64,000 bases of DNA, from assembly GCA_018240065.1 (NCBI GenBank), contig JAFEGH010000010.1, positions 53,538 through 117,537 on the forward strand. Direction: 5' to 3'. The notes below the pieces were generated by a model. That model did no database searches. It saw only the letters and a list, made by a program, of their open reading frames with translations, and was not told where the DNA came from. The position numbers and the translations under genes were made by a program. This DNA comes from Verrucomicrobiota bacterium. Lineage in GTDB: Bacteria > Chlamydiota > Chlamydiia > Chlamydiales > Rhabdochlamydiaceae. Positions 1 to 9,000 of the stretch are shown in pieces. Numbering within the stretch: the stretch's first letter is position 1; every line of letters starts with the position of its first letter.

Positions 1-262
1 GTCCCGCTTCTTTGGCGGCCTTTTTTAAGAACGAGAGTTTTTTCCACCCCCGGTCATACAGCAAAAAATCGGAGATCCCGGGATGCCCTTCCAGCATGGG
101 CAGCGTATCTTTGTAAATGAATGCGTCGACTTCAGCTTGGGGAAGAGCCTTTTTCAAATTGGAAAAAAGAGGTGCGGTCAATAGGACGTCGCCATGATGT
201 CGCATCTTAATGACAAGAGCGCGTTTCACTACAGACAAGTCTGGATAATTGCCGTATGTCAT
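1..262 (-). CDS. WaaQ-like LPS heptosyltransferase, N-terminal part (3' end outside window)
   Basis: Translating the minus strand from the ATG at 262-260 gives an open frame to the window edge (87 codons). The N-terminus reads VVKRALVIKMRHHGDVLLTA, then a stretch ending DTLPMLEGHPGISD. This is the typical start of glycosyltransferase family 9 (ADP-heptose:LPS heptosyltransferase): a buried beta strand, then a basic RHHGD turn, then the long helix. RHHGD with a later D-T-P motif is closest to the WaaQ (heptosyltransferase III) branch as I know it. A GAGGAG ribosome site lies 4 bases before the ATG. The role would be addition of heptose to the lipopolysaccharide core at the cytoplasmic face of the inner membrane. 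It is divergent from ndk. The C-terminal sugar-nucleotide domain is not visible, so substrate is uncertain. Confidence 0.75.
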   Translation of the reverse strand, partial: MTYGNYPDLSVVKRALVIKMRHHGDVLLTAPLFSNLKKALPQAEVDAFIYKDTLPMLEGHPGISDFLLYDRGWKKLSFLKKAAKEAG

Positions 263-343
263 ATTCTCCTCAAAGCATTGAAAGTCAAAGCGCGAAAATA
301 AAAAATTTTCTGGTCATCACATTTCATCGATGAGTTTAATTTA

Positions 344-365
344 GCAGATTCTTATAATTATCTGC
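344..365 (+). promoter_or_regulatory. Inverted repeat around a TATAAT, upstream of ndk
   Basis: GCAGAT at 344-349 and ATCTGC at 360-365 form a 6-base inverted repeat flanking TATAAT (353-358), about 30 bases before the ndk start codon. The TATAAT fits a -10 box, but no convincing -35 box lies 16-18 bases upstream. The repeat could be an operator or a weak hairpin. Confidence 0.35.
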
Positions 366-387
366 TTTCACAATTGGAGTTTTTCAC

Positions 388-813
388 ATGCCAAAAGAAC
401 AAACACTTTCCATCTTGAAACCTGACGCCGTTTCCGCGAATAACATAGGCGCCATTCTCTCTCGCTTCGAGAAGATCGGCCTTAAAATCGTCGCGGCCAA
501 AATGATCCATTTGACAACAGAGCAAGCGAAGGCATTCTACGCAGTGCACGCTCATCGCCCCTTCTTCCAGGAACTTGTCACCTTCATGATCGAAGGCCCC
601 GTTCTCGTCACTGTTTTGGAAGGAGATAACGCAATCATGAAGAACCGCGACATGATGGGAGCGACAAACCCGAAAGAAGCGGCCCCCGGAACCATCCGCG
701 CCGATTTTGCCAAATCGATCGACAAGAACGCCGTCCACGGTTCAGACAGCGCAGAGAACGCCAAAAAAGAGATCGCTTTCTTCTTCAAGCAGCAAGAGAT
801 CTTTTCCCGTTAG
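388..813 (+). CDS. ndk: Nucleoside diphosphate kinase
   Basis: This 141-residue protein transfers the gamma phosphate from a nucleoside triphosphate to nucleoside diphosphates in the cytoplasm, through a phosphohistidine. The start [15 protein letters not shown], the ARDMMG-like segment [19 protein letters not shown] and the catalytic block [15 protein letters not shown] (active-site His in NAVHGSD) are those of the family, and the length is normal. A GGAG ribosome site lies 10 bases before the ATG at 388. It stands alone on the plus strand, with a strong terminator just after it. In intracellular chlamydiae it balances nucleotide pools, partly imported from the host. I see nothing odd in it. 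Confidence 0.97.
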   Translation: MPKEQTLSILKPDAVSANNIGAILSRFEKIGLKIVAAKMIHLTTEQAKAFYAVHAHRPFFQELVTFMIEGPVLVTVLEGDNAIMKNRDMMGATNPKEAAPGTIRADFAKSIDKNAVHGSDSAENAKKEIAFFFKQQEIFSR

Positions 814-838
814 TCGATTTTGAAGCACAGAAATAAAA

Positions 839-870
839 AAGCCCAAGGCAGACCGCCTTGGGCTTTTTTT
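839..870 (+). terminator. Rho-independent terminator of ndk
   Basis: GCCCAAGGC (841-849) pairs perfectly with GCCTTGGGC (855-863) across a 5-base loop, with flanking A's pairing to a run of T's at 864-870. It lies 26 bases after the ndk stop. Confidence 0.92.
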
Positions 871-933
871 CATTTTGAGATTTTCCTTTAAACAGATGTA
901 ATCACAGAAAAAGCGGAAAGGGAACCTTGTCTT

Positions 934-964
934 GCCTATTAATGAATAGCCCGCAAGATGTGCG
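934..964 (-). terminator. Double hairpin after the autotransporter operon
   Basis: CTATT/AATAG (934-947) and GCCCGC/GCGGGC (about 947-965) form two adjacent small hairpins just beyond the stop codon of the last autotransporter gene (981). Neither is followed by a T-run on the minus strand, so if this ends the operon it is an atypical terminator or an RNA-end stabiliser. Confidence 0.35.
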
Positions 965-980
965 GGCCAAAAAATTCAGG

Positions 981-3900
981 TTAGAAAGCCTTTCTCAGTT
1001 CCGCTTCGCCGGCGTTCAGGATGAAGTGCTCGCCATATTCGCCATGGTAGCCCAGCATCAGAGAAAAGCCGTTCACGGGCGATGTCAACCGCAGCCGCGC
1101 AGCTGGGCTGATGAGATTGTTCTCCGGTTTTAGCCCCGTCACTGTGAAGCTGCAGTCAACAGGTTTAAAGCGCGAAGAGGTCTTCTCGCCCAAAAACCTA
1201 AACTCGTGGATGTAGCTCACAGAAAGATCGAGCAGCGCTTCGACGTATTTAAAACAGCCGTTGTAGCCGATCCCAATTCCCCCTTCCGGTCTCAAGAGAT
1301 CATAGCTCTTGTCGTGGACTTTTAAATCCAAGCTCCCCGCTCCATGCTCCGTGTATCCATCCTGCGGAATGTAGATATAATCGACATTCACAAACGGATA
1401 GATGTTGAATGTGTTGGCAGATCCGGCCTTGATCTTGAAATCGTAGCCTCCGCCCAAATGTCCCAGCACCTGGTTGGAATCCTCGTCATGTCTGGCTGTG
1501 CGATTCACCTCCGCCGTCAGCGCAAAGTTGCTCACCGCAAAATGCATTTTGCGTTTTGCGTCAATCGGACTATAGAGATAAGAAAAGAGCGCATCGGCAA
1601 AGAAGGAAGAACCGGTCCATGCCGCGCCAAGCGTTCCCGCGTATGTTTTAAAGTCGGCGCTCGCCCTGCCGCCGGGCACGTCCATTTCAGCCCCAGCGTA
1701 GGAAAATCCGCCGGTGAACATCCAATGCTTCTCCATCCGATAATCGGCCGCTACAGAAAATCCGGAGAACCTCTCCAGATAACCTGGCAGCTCAGACGTT
1801 CCATGCTGTCTCGCTCTTTCCACGAAAGGAGCCGCCCAAAGGCGCCATCGATGCGCGTCGTCGCAGGAAACGGTTCTCTGTTCGAAGAAGTGGCTGGTGT
1901 AGATCTGACGGATCCTTTCCGCGACATTCTCTTGTGCAAAGGCGATGTTGTTGAAATTGGCCGGCTGCATCTGATTTAAGGAATGGGAAATCTGGCTTGG
2001 CGTCTGCACATCGAGGATTTGGACTACCTCGGAAAGGTCGGACGGCATGATTGCAACCAGCGCGTCGAAGCACTTAGCGACAGCTCCCGCGTTTCCCGTT
2101 GGAATGAGCACATGAAACGGGATAGGGGTCTGATTCAATAGAAGAAGTACATCAGTAGCGTTGTATTGCACTGTAAAAGAATAGCGCGTCAAGGGGTTCA
2201 TCAAAGTAAAGGGAGCATTTTCCGTCACTGTGGGCGCAGTGATGATCGTATAAGATGTTACGGAAGGGGACACGACACTCGTGGGTAAAATCTGCAGAAC
2301 CCCTCCGTTGATCGTCACAGCGCTTGAAGCCGCGATCCTATCGGATGTCGCAGAATTCAACTGCAGCTGAAAAGTGGAAATAGGACTGAGGATAAAAGTG
2401 CTGCCGTTCAATACCCCCACTCCACTATCTCCTGGAGCGATGAACCCATCGACTGTCGCCATTCCTACCGTGCCTGAACCAGTCAGTGTCGATCCGAAAA
2501 GAACATTCATCGGAGTAGGAGCGACAGTTCCATCGATGAGGGCGGTTGAGAAGAGAAGATTCATTGACGATGAGCCAGTGATCGAGCTGCCGGAAGGGAC
2601 AATCAAAGTCGACCCCAGCACGAGTGTTTGCCCAGTATAATTATTGCCGTTGCCTTCGATGGAAAGCGGTCCGGGGCCTATAATTTCCAAATCGCCGCCG
2701 CCTGTAATTCCTCCGCTTAATACCGCAAATGATCCGGTGTCTACGATCAGAGTTCCCCCGGAAGCCCCCAGAGCGACGGGCCGAGACGAAAGAACAGGGC
2801 CGGCGATTTCCAACTGTCCTCCGTTGAAGTTCAATGGGCCGGTTGGGTCCCCAAGATTGCCATTACTTGACACTTTGATCGTCCCTGAATTGAAATTCGT
2901 GCCTCCGGAATAACTGTTGTTTGGATTAGTCAAAGTAAGAGAGCCCGCTCCCTGCATCGTCAAATCACCGCTCCCGCTTATTAGCCCTGAAAGCACTCCC
3001 GATCCTACATAATTAAAGATCAGGTGGCCGTTATCGATGACGTTTCCGGACGATGGAAGAGCAGGTGGATTCGCAATGACCAAAGTGCTCGTAGGCGTAA
3101 TCGTCGTTCCACCAGTGTAATTGCTGTTTCCGGAAAGAGTGACAGTCCCTGCATTTTGGACTGTGACTGATCCGCTTCCTCCCATCTGGCCGGAAAAGCT
3201 TGCCGTCGTGTTGAAAATTAAATTGTTCGTGATAGAGACAGGGCTGGATGAGGAAAGGCCGCCAGCAGAATTGATCTGGACAGGTCCTCCGAAGACATTT
3301 GTAACTCCGGTATAAGAATTGGTTCCAGAAAGGAACAATGTTCCCGGGCCGTCATTCTCAATTCCATTAATGCTGCTGATATTGCCGGAGAGTTCGATCG
3401 AGCTCCCATTTGCAATATTGGCAGTCAGATTCCCTCCAGGGGAACCGATATTGCTGGTGAATTTCACCGCGCCAACGAGGAAATCTGTGAATAGGATCCC
3501 ATTTAATGAATCGATCGTGATTGGATTGGCAATCGTTGCAGAACCAAAACCATTCAGAATTTCTAGTGTTCCCCCGTTGAAATTGAGCGGACCTGTTCCT
3601 AAATTCGTCGGAGCGGAAATTTGAACGTTACCCCCTGTCAGAGTTGTTCCTCCGCTATAGTCATTGGTTGCATTTAATAGAGCAAGGGCTCCCGGACCGT
3701 TCATTGTTACCGAACCTGCTCCTGTGACCTTTCCTGATAAAGTGATTGTGCTGCCAATACCTCCTCTCGTTTGTGATTGAAAAACTGTCAAGGGACCGTT
3801 CAAGGTGGTCTGTCCGTTGATTGTCACGCTGCGGATCACTAGGCCAACTTGCTGATTCAGTATCCCTCCAGAAGCAGTAACAACAGTAGGATTGCTGAGT

Positions 3901-5987
3901 GTCAAGCTGTTCACAGCTGTAAGAAGTTCTAAAGTGCCATTGTTTAAAGTGAGAACATTGGAAGCAGACACAGCGCCAAGGCTGCCGGGATTGCCAATTT
4001 TAAGGACTGCGTTGCCGCTTACCGTCGTCCCCATGTTATAGCTATTGGTTGCGTTATCAAGAAAAAGCGATCCCGCTCCAGTGTTTGGACTCGTGATAGT
4101 GAGAGGCCCCCCCGCTCCTGTGATCTGACCTGAAAGTGCCGCTCCCACACCAGCGTCCACAACGATCGTTCCTGCCCCATTCAAAACAACAGATCTGGAA
4201 GAAGAAAAGGGGGTGGGGTTGCTCGTGATTTCCAATATGCCGCCGTTGAACTGCAAACTGGTCGCGCTGATTGGAGGGCTGGAACTTCCCTGGAAGCCGA
4301 GATTCGGATCGCTGGAAACCTGCACTGTTCCCGCGTCAAAAAACAGCGTTCCTGTAAAGGTATTGTTTCCACCGAGCGTCAAAGTTCCTGAACCGGCCAT
4401 GTGAAATTCTCCGCCGGTAGCAACATTCTGCAAATCGCTGTCAATATTCGTAAGAATTGGGATCGTGCCCGTTTGCTTGAAGAAGATCTTGCTGCCGGAC
4501 ATTAAAAATAAATCAGGTCCGAGCGCCTTCCCGTTATTAGCGGGGCTATCCCCTGTCCCTCCCATAGAAGTGTTGTTAAGGAAAAAAGAGCCAAAATTGG
4601 GGTCAAAAACGTTCAGTGTCCCCCCGTTTTGGACAAAGATAGCGCCTCCGAAACCTGCGCCGCCGCCGCCCATTTCCCCTAAAGAAGATCCTCCCCCAAA
4701 TCCTGCATTGCCCACAGGGAATCCGCCGCCTACGCCGCCGCCAAAACCTCCGTTTCCTCCCCTATTCGATCCACCGCCGCCGCCGCCGCCGCCAAACCCT
4801 GCATTTCCGCCGATGGCGCTAACGCCCGCACCGCCGCCGCCGCCAAACATACCGCCATTGCCGCCGGCACTTCCTGCAGTAAGCGCTGAACCTCCTCCTC
4901 CTCCGCCGCCGCCGAACATCCCTGTAGAATTCCCTCCCGGTCCTCCGGGAGCTGGAGTGCCGCTAAAAACATCACCAGATCCTCCTCCTCCTCCTCCTCC
5001 ATTACCCGAACCGGCACCGCCAGCTCCACCCATTCCGCCGGAACCTGCGGTTGCCGGACCGCCTCCGCCTCCGCCTCCATTGCCCGAACCGGCACCGCCA
5101 ACACCCCCAGGATTACCCGTCGTACCTCCCGCTCCGCCGCCAGGGCCTCCCCCGGCGCCCCCCAGTGACGTTGTTCCGGGCGATCCATTTGCAGCATTGG
5201 ATGCCCCGCCTCCTCCCCCCCCAACATTGATTGCTAAGCTCGGAATTCCCCCGGCAAAAAACAAACTGCCGCCGCCGGCTCCTGGATAAACGTTCGCACC
5301 GCCATTCGTTGAGGTTCCCCCAGCGCCTGCATAACCGCCGCCGCCTCCGCCGCCAACATCTCCACCTCCGCCGTTGCCCCCGTTCATGCCGCCGCCGCCT
5401 CCGCCGCCAGCCGCGCCAACACCGCCGGCTGCTCCATTGCCTCCCTTCGCCGTACATTGGACAAACGAGACGCCCTGGATCGTCACGTTAGCGCCGGTCC
5501 CGACAAATAATCCACCGCCCGCTCCGAGAGCGCCGCCGCCTCCGCCTCCAACATCTCCGCCTCCGCCGTTTCCTCCGACCGAAAATCCATTGATGATTGG
5601 CAGAGTGCCTTTAATTGTGAGCGTTGTAGCTGCGGGGTACACAAAAAACACCTGGTTTGCCCCAATGCCAGAAATGCCTACGGTATTGCCGTTTGTATCG
5701 ATAGTGACGATGTTGGGGCCGATCGGATTCAAAGGGCTCACCAGATTGAGCCCTCCTGACAAACCTGGCATGAATGTGATGGTACTGCCAGGCCCGCCTA
5801 CTGTGTTGGCCTGATTGATGCAATCGCGGAGCGATCCGGGAACGACCGGCTCAGTAGCAGGATTATAGTCCAATAAGCTTGTCACAGTGTAAGCTGTGCA
5901 ATGGGCAGACGCGCTTGCAAAAACGGAGCAATAGAGAAGCGTCTTGAGATATTTGCCTCTGACCGAACCTAATTTGCACAAATTCAT
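981..5987 (-). CDS. Giant glycine-rich autotransporter (copy A)
   Basis: This 1668-residue surface protein has a type V secretion layout. Residues 1-32 are a signal peptide with a basic start, a hydrophobic core and an Ala-rich cleavage region. About 135-450 is extremely glycine-rich (GGGGG runs, GGxG). About 530-1300 is built of autotransporter-associated strand repeats of the type GTLTLGGNNTFTG. The last roughly 300 residues are an autotransporter beta-barrel ending in phenylalanine (ELRKAF). The passenger lacks the regular GGAI/FxxN repeats of classical chlamydial Pmp proteins, so I call it Pmp-like by role only. A GAGGA site lies 4 bases before the ATG at 5987. It is the third gene of a minus-strand operon. 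Its first 60 residues, its barrel and the 28-base spacer before the gene nearly match copy B. Likely an adhesin or coat protein. Confidence 0.9.
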   Translation of the reverse strand: MNLCKLGSVRGKYLKTLLYCSVFASASAHCTAYTVTSLLDYNPATEPVVPGSLRDCINQANTVGGPGSTITFMPGLSGGLNLVSPLNPIGPNIVTIDTNGNTVGISGIGANQVFFVYPAATTLTIKGTLPIINGFSVGGNGGGGDVGGGGGGALGAGGGLFVGTGANVTIQGVSFVQCTAKGGNGAAGGVGAAGGGGGGGMNGGNGGGGDVGGGGGGGYAGAGGTSTNGGANVYPGAGGGSLFFAGGIPSLAINVGGGGGGASNAANGSPGTTSLGGAGGGPGGGAGGTTGNPGGVGGAGSGNGGGGGGGPATAGSGGMGGAGGAGSGNGGGGGGGSGDVFSGTPAPGGPGGNSTGMFGGGGGGGGSALTAGSAGGNGGMFGGGGGAGVSAIGGNAGFGGGGGGGGSNRGGNGGFGGGVGGGFPVGNAGFGGGSSLGEMGGGGAGFGGAIFVQNGGTLNVFDPNFGSFFLNNTSMGGTGDSPANNGKALGPDLFLMSGSKIFFKQTGTIPILTNIDSDLQNVATGGEFHMAGSGTLTLGGNNTFTGTLFFDAGTVQVSSDPNLGFQGSSSPPISATSLQFNGGILEITSNPTPFSSSRSVVLNGAGTIVVDAGVGAALSGQITGAGGPLTITSPNTGAGSLFLDNATNSYNMGTTVSGNAVLKIGNPGSLGAVSASNVLTLNNGTLELLTAVNSLTLSNPTVVTASGGILNQQVGLVIRSVTINGQTTLNGPLTVFQSQTRGGIGSTITLSGKVTGAGSVTMNGPGALALLNATNDYSGGTTLTGGNVQISAPTNLGTGPLNFNGGTLEILNGFGSATIANPITIDSLNGILFTDFLVGAVKFTSNIGSPGGNLTANIANGSSIELSGNISSINGIENDGPGTLFLSGTNSYTGVTNVFGGPVQINSAGGLSSSSPVSITNNLIFNTTASFSGQMGGSGSVTVQNAGTVTLSGNSNYTGGTTITPTSTLVIANPPALPSSGNVIDNGHLIFNYVGSGVLSGLISGSGDLTMQGAGSLTLTNPNNSYSGGTNFNSGTIKVSSNGNLGDPTGPLNFNGGQLEIAGPVLSSRPVALGASGGTLIVDTGSFAVLSGGITGGGDLEIIGPGPLSIEGNGNNYTGQTLVLGSTLIVPSGSSITGSSSMNLLFSTALIDGTVAPTPMNVLFGSTLTGSGTVGMATVDGFIAPGDSGVGVLNGSTFILSPISTFQLQLNSATSDRIAASSAVTINGGVLQILPTSVVSPSVTSYTIITAPTVTENAPFTLMNPLTRYSFTVQYNATDVLLLLNQTPIPFHVLIPTGNAGAVAKCFDALVAIMPSDLSEVVQILDVQTPSQISHSLNQMQPANFNNIAFAQENVAERIRQIYTSHFFEQRTVSCDDAHRWRLWAAPFVERARQHGTSELPGYLERFSGFSVAADYRMEKHWMFTGGFSYAGAEMDVPGGRASADFKTYAGTLGAAWTGSSFFADALFSYLYSPIDAKRKMHFAVSNFALTAEVNRTARHDEDSNQVLGHLGGGYDFKIKAGSANTFNIYPFVNVDYIYIPQDGYTEHGAGSLDLKVHDKSYDLLRPEGGIGIGYNGCFKYVEALLDLSVSYIHEFRFLGEKTSSRFKPVDCSFTVTGLKPENNLISPAARLRLTSPVNGFSLMLGYHGEYGEHFILNAGEAELRKAF

Positions 5988-6015
5988 AAATCCTCAGATA
6001 AACCGTTCCCAGTCC

Positions 6016-9000
6016 TCAAAATGCTTTTCTTAATTCCGCTTCGCCGGCGTTCAGGATGAAGTGTTCGCCATATTCCCCATGGTAGCCCAGCATCAGCGAA
6101 AAGCCGTTCACAGGCGATGTCAACCGCAGCCGCGCAGCTGGGCTGATGAGATTGTTCTTAGGTTTTAGCCCCGTCACTGTGAACGTGCAGTCAGCGGGTT
6201 TAAAGCGCGAAGTGGTCTTCTCGCCTAAAAATCTGAACTCATGGATGTAGCTCACAGAAAGATCGAGCAGCGCTTCGACGTATTTAAAACAGCCGTTGTA
6301 GCCGATCCCAAGCCCCCCTTCCGGTCTCAAGAGATCGTAGCTCTTGTCGTGGACCTTTAAATCCAAACTTCCCGCTCCATGCTCTGTATACCCATCCTGC
6401 GGAATGTAGATATAATCGACGTTCACAAACGGATAGATGTTGAATGTGTTGGCAGATCCGGCCTTGATCTTGAAATCGTAGCCTCCGCCCAAATGTCCCA
6501 GCACTTGGTTGGAATCCTCGTCATGTCTGGCTGTGCGATTCACCTCTGCAATCAGCGCAAAGTTGCTCACCGCAAAATGCATTTTGCGTTTTGCGTCAAT
6601 CGGACTGTAGAGATAGGAAAAGAGCGCATCGGCAAAGAAGGAAGAGCCAGTCCATGCCGCGCCAAGCGTTCCCGCGTATGTTTTAAAGTCGGCGCTCGCC
6701 CTGCCGCTGGGCACGTCCATTTCAGCCCCAGCGTAGGAAAATCCGCCGGTGAACATCCAATGTTTCTCCATCCGATAATCGGCCGCTACAGAAAATCCGG
6801 AGAACCTCTCCAGATACCCTGGCAACTGGGATGTGCCATGCTGTCTCGCTCGTTCCACAAATGGTGCTGCCCAAAGGCGCCATCGGTGCGCATCGTCGCA
6901 AGAGACTGTTCTTTGCTCAAAGAAGTGGCTGGTATAGATTTGCCGGATTCTTTCCGCGACATTCTCTTGTGCAAAGGCGATGTTGTTGAAATTGGCCGGC
7001 TGCATCTGATTTAAGGAATGGGAAATCTGGCTTGGCGTCTGCACGTCGAGGATTTGGACTATCTCGGCAAGGTCGTGCGGCATGATTGCATTCAGCACAT
7101 CGAAGCATTTAGCAACTGCTCCCGCGTTTCCTGTAGGGATGAGCACATGGAACGGAATGGGAGTTCCGTTCAATACAAGAAGCACATCGGTAGCATTGTA
7201 TTGCACCAAAAAAGAATAGCGCGTCAAGGGGTTCATCAAAGTAAAGGGAGCATTTTCAGTAACAGTTGGCGCGGTGATGATCGTATAAGACATTATCGAA
7301 GGAGAGACTACGCTGGTCGGCAAAATCTGCAGAACCCCTCCGTTTATCGTCGCCGCGCTGGAAGCTACAATCTTATCGGATGTCGTAGAATTCAACTGCA
7401 GCTGAAAAGTGGATGTAGGGTTGAGGATAAAGGTGCTGCCATTAATCATGCCCACTCCACTGTCACCTGGAGCGATGATCCCATCGACAGTCGCCGTTCC
7501 TACCGTGCCTGAGCCCGTCAATGTCGACCCCAAAAGGACATTCATCGGAGTGGGGGCGACCGTTCCTTCGATGAGGGCGGTTGCTGCGGTAAGCGTCATT
7601 GATGACGAGCCGGTGATGGAACTGCCGACCGGCACAATTAAGTTTCCTCCAATGACAAATGTTTGCCCGGTATAACTATTGCCGTTGCCCTCGATGATGA
7701 GCGATCCTGGACCGATGATCGTCATGTCTCCGCTGCCTGTAATCCCTCCGGACATAATTCCAAATGTTCCTTTGTCTACGATCACAGTTCCCCCGGAAGC
7801 CCCCAAAGTGACGGGCCGAGACGAAAGAACAGGTCCTGCGATTTCCAGCTGTCCTCCGTTAAAGTTCAATGGGCCGCTTGGATTGCCAAGATTGCCATTG
7901 CTTGCGATCTTGATCGTCCCTGAATTGAAATTCGTTCCTCCGGAATAACTGTTGTTAGAATTAGTCAAATTAAGGGATCCCGCTCCACTCATGCTCAAGC
8001 TGCCCGTCCCTGATACCAGTCCAGAAAGCGTTCCGATGACAGGCCCTCCGTATTGAAAAACAAGGCTGCCGTTATCGACTACATTGCCAGCTGAGGGAAG
8101 AGCGGTAGGATTGTCTATTTGCAAGGTGCTCGTAGGCGTTATCGTCGTTCCTCCAGTGTAAGCGCTGGTTCCTGAAAATGTGACAACAGCTCCATTTTGG
8201 ACTGTGACTGCTCCGCTTCCTCCCATCTGTCCGGAAAAGTTCGCTGTTGTGTTGAAAACTAAATTATCCAGGATAAAGACATTGCTCGACGACGACAGTC
8301 CATTAAGTGAATTAATCTGGACAGGTCCTCCGAAGACATTTGTGGAGCCTGTATAAGAATTGTTTCCAGAAAGGATCAACAGGGAGGGGCCATCATTCTG
8401 AATTCCATTACTGCTGCTGATATTGCCGGAGAGCTCGATCGAACTGCCATTTGCAATATTGGTAATCAGATTTCCTCCGGGAGAACCGATGTTGCTGGTG
8501 AATTTCACCGCACCAACGCCCATATCTGTAAATATGACCCCATTTAACGCATCGATCGTGATTGGATTGGTGATCGTTGCAGAACCAAAACCATTGAGAA
8601 TTTCAAGTGTTCCCCCATTGAAATTGAGCGGCCCTGTTCCTATATTCGCAGGAGCGGAAATTTGAACGTTACCGCCTGTCAGGGTTGTTCCCCCGCTGTA
8701 ATCATTTGCTACATTTAATAGAGCAAGGGCACCCGGACCGTTCATCGCTATTGACCCTGTTCCTGTGACCTTTCCTGAGAAAGTGATCGTGCTGTCAGAG
8801 GCCGCGCTGCCAGAGGGTGTTTGAGAGATTGTGAGTGGGCCGTTCAAGGTGATCTGCCCGCTGAATGTGGGAGTGAGGAAGAATGGGCCGACTTCCTCAA
8901 TCAGTCTACCTCCAAATGCGGTGACCGTGACAGGATTGCTGAATGTGGCGTTTCCAAATGCGGGAAGGAGTTCTAAAGTTCCATTGTTCAAAGTGAGAAC

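Noticed and set aside
1344..1979. 211-residue plus-strand frame, repeated at 6379-7014
   Set aside because: Both are antisense shadows of the conserved autotransporter barrel; their mutual similarity only reflects the duplication of the real gene.
4465..5289. Long proline-rich open frame on the plus strand
   Set aside because: It is the antisense of the glycine-rich autotransporter block (GGC/GCC codons read backwards as Pro/Ala). It has no ribosome site, and similar shadows occur at 10412-10762 and 14340-14789.
4650..5560. CRISPR-like short repeats
   Set aside because: The repeated GCCGCCGCC units are glycine codons of the autotransporter passenger in a continuous reading frame, with no spacer structure.
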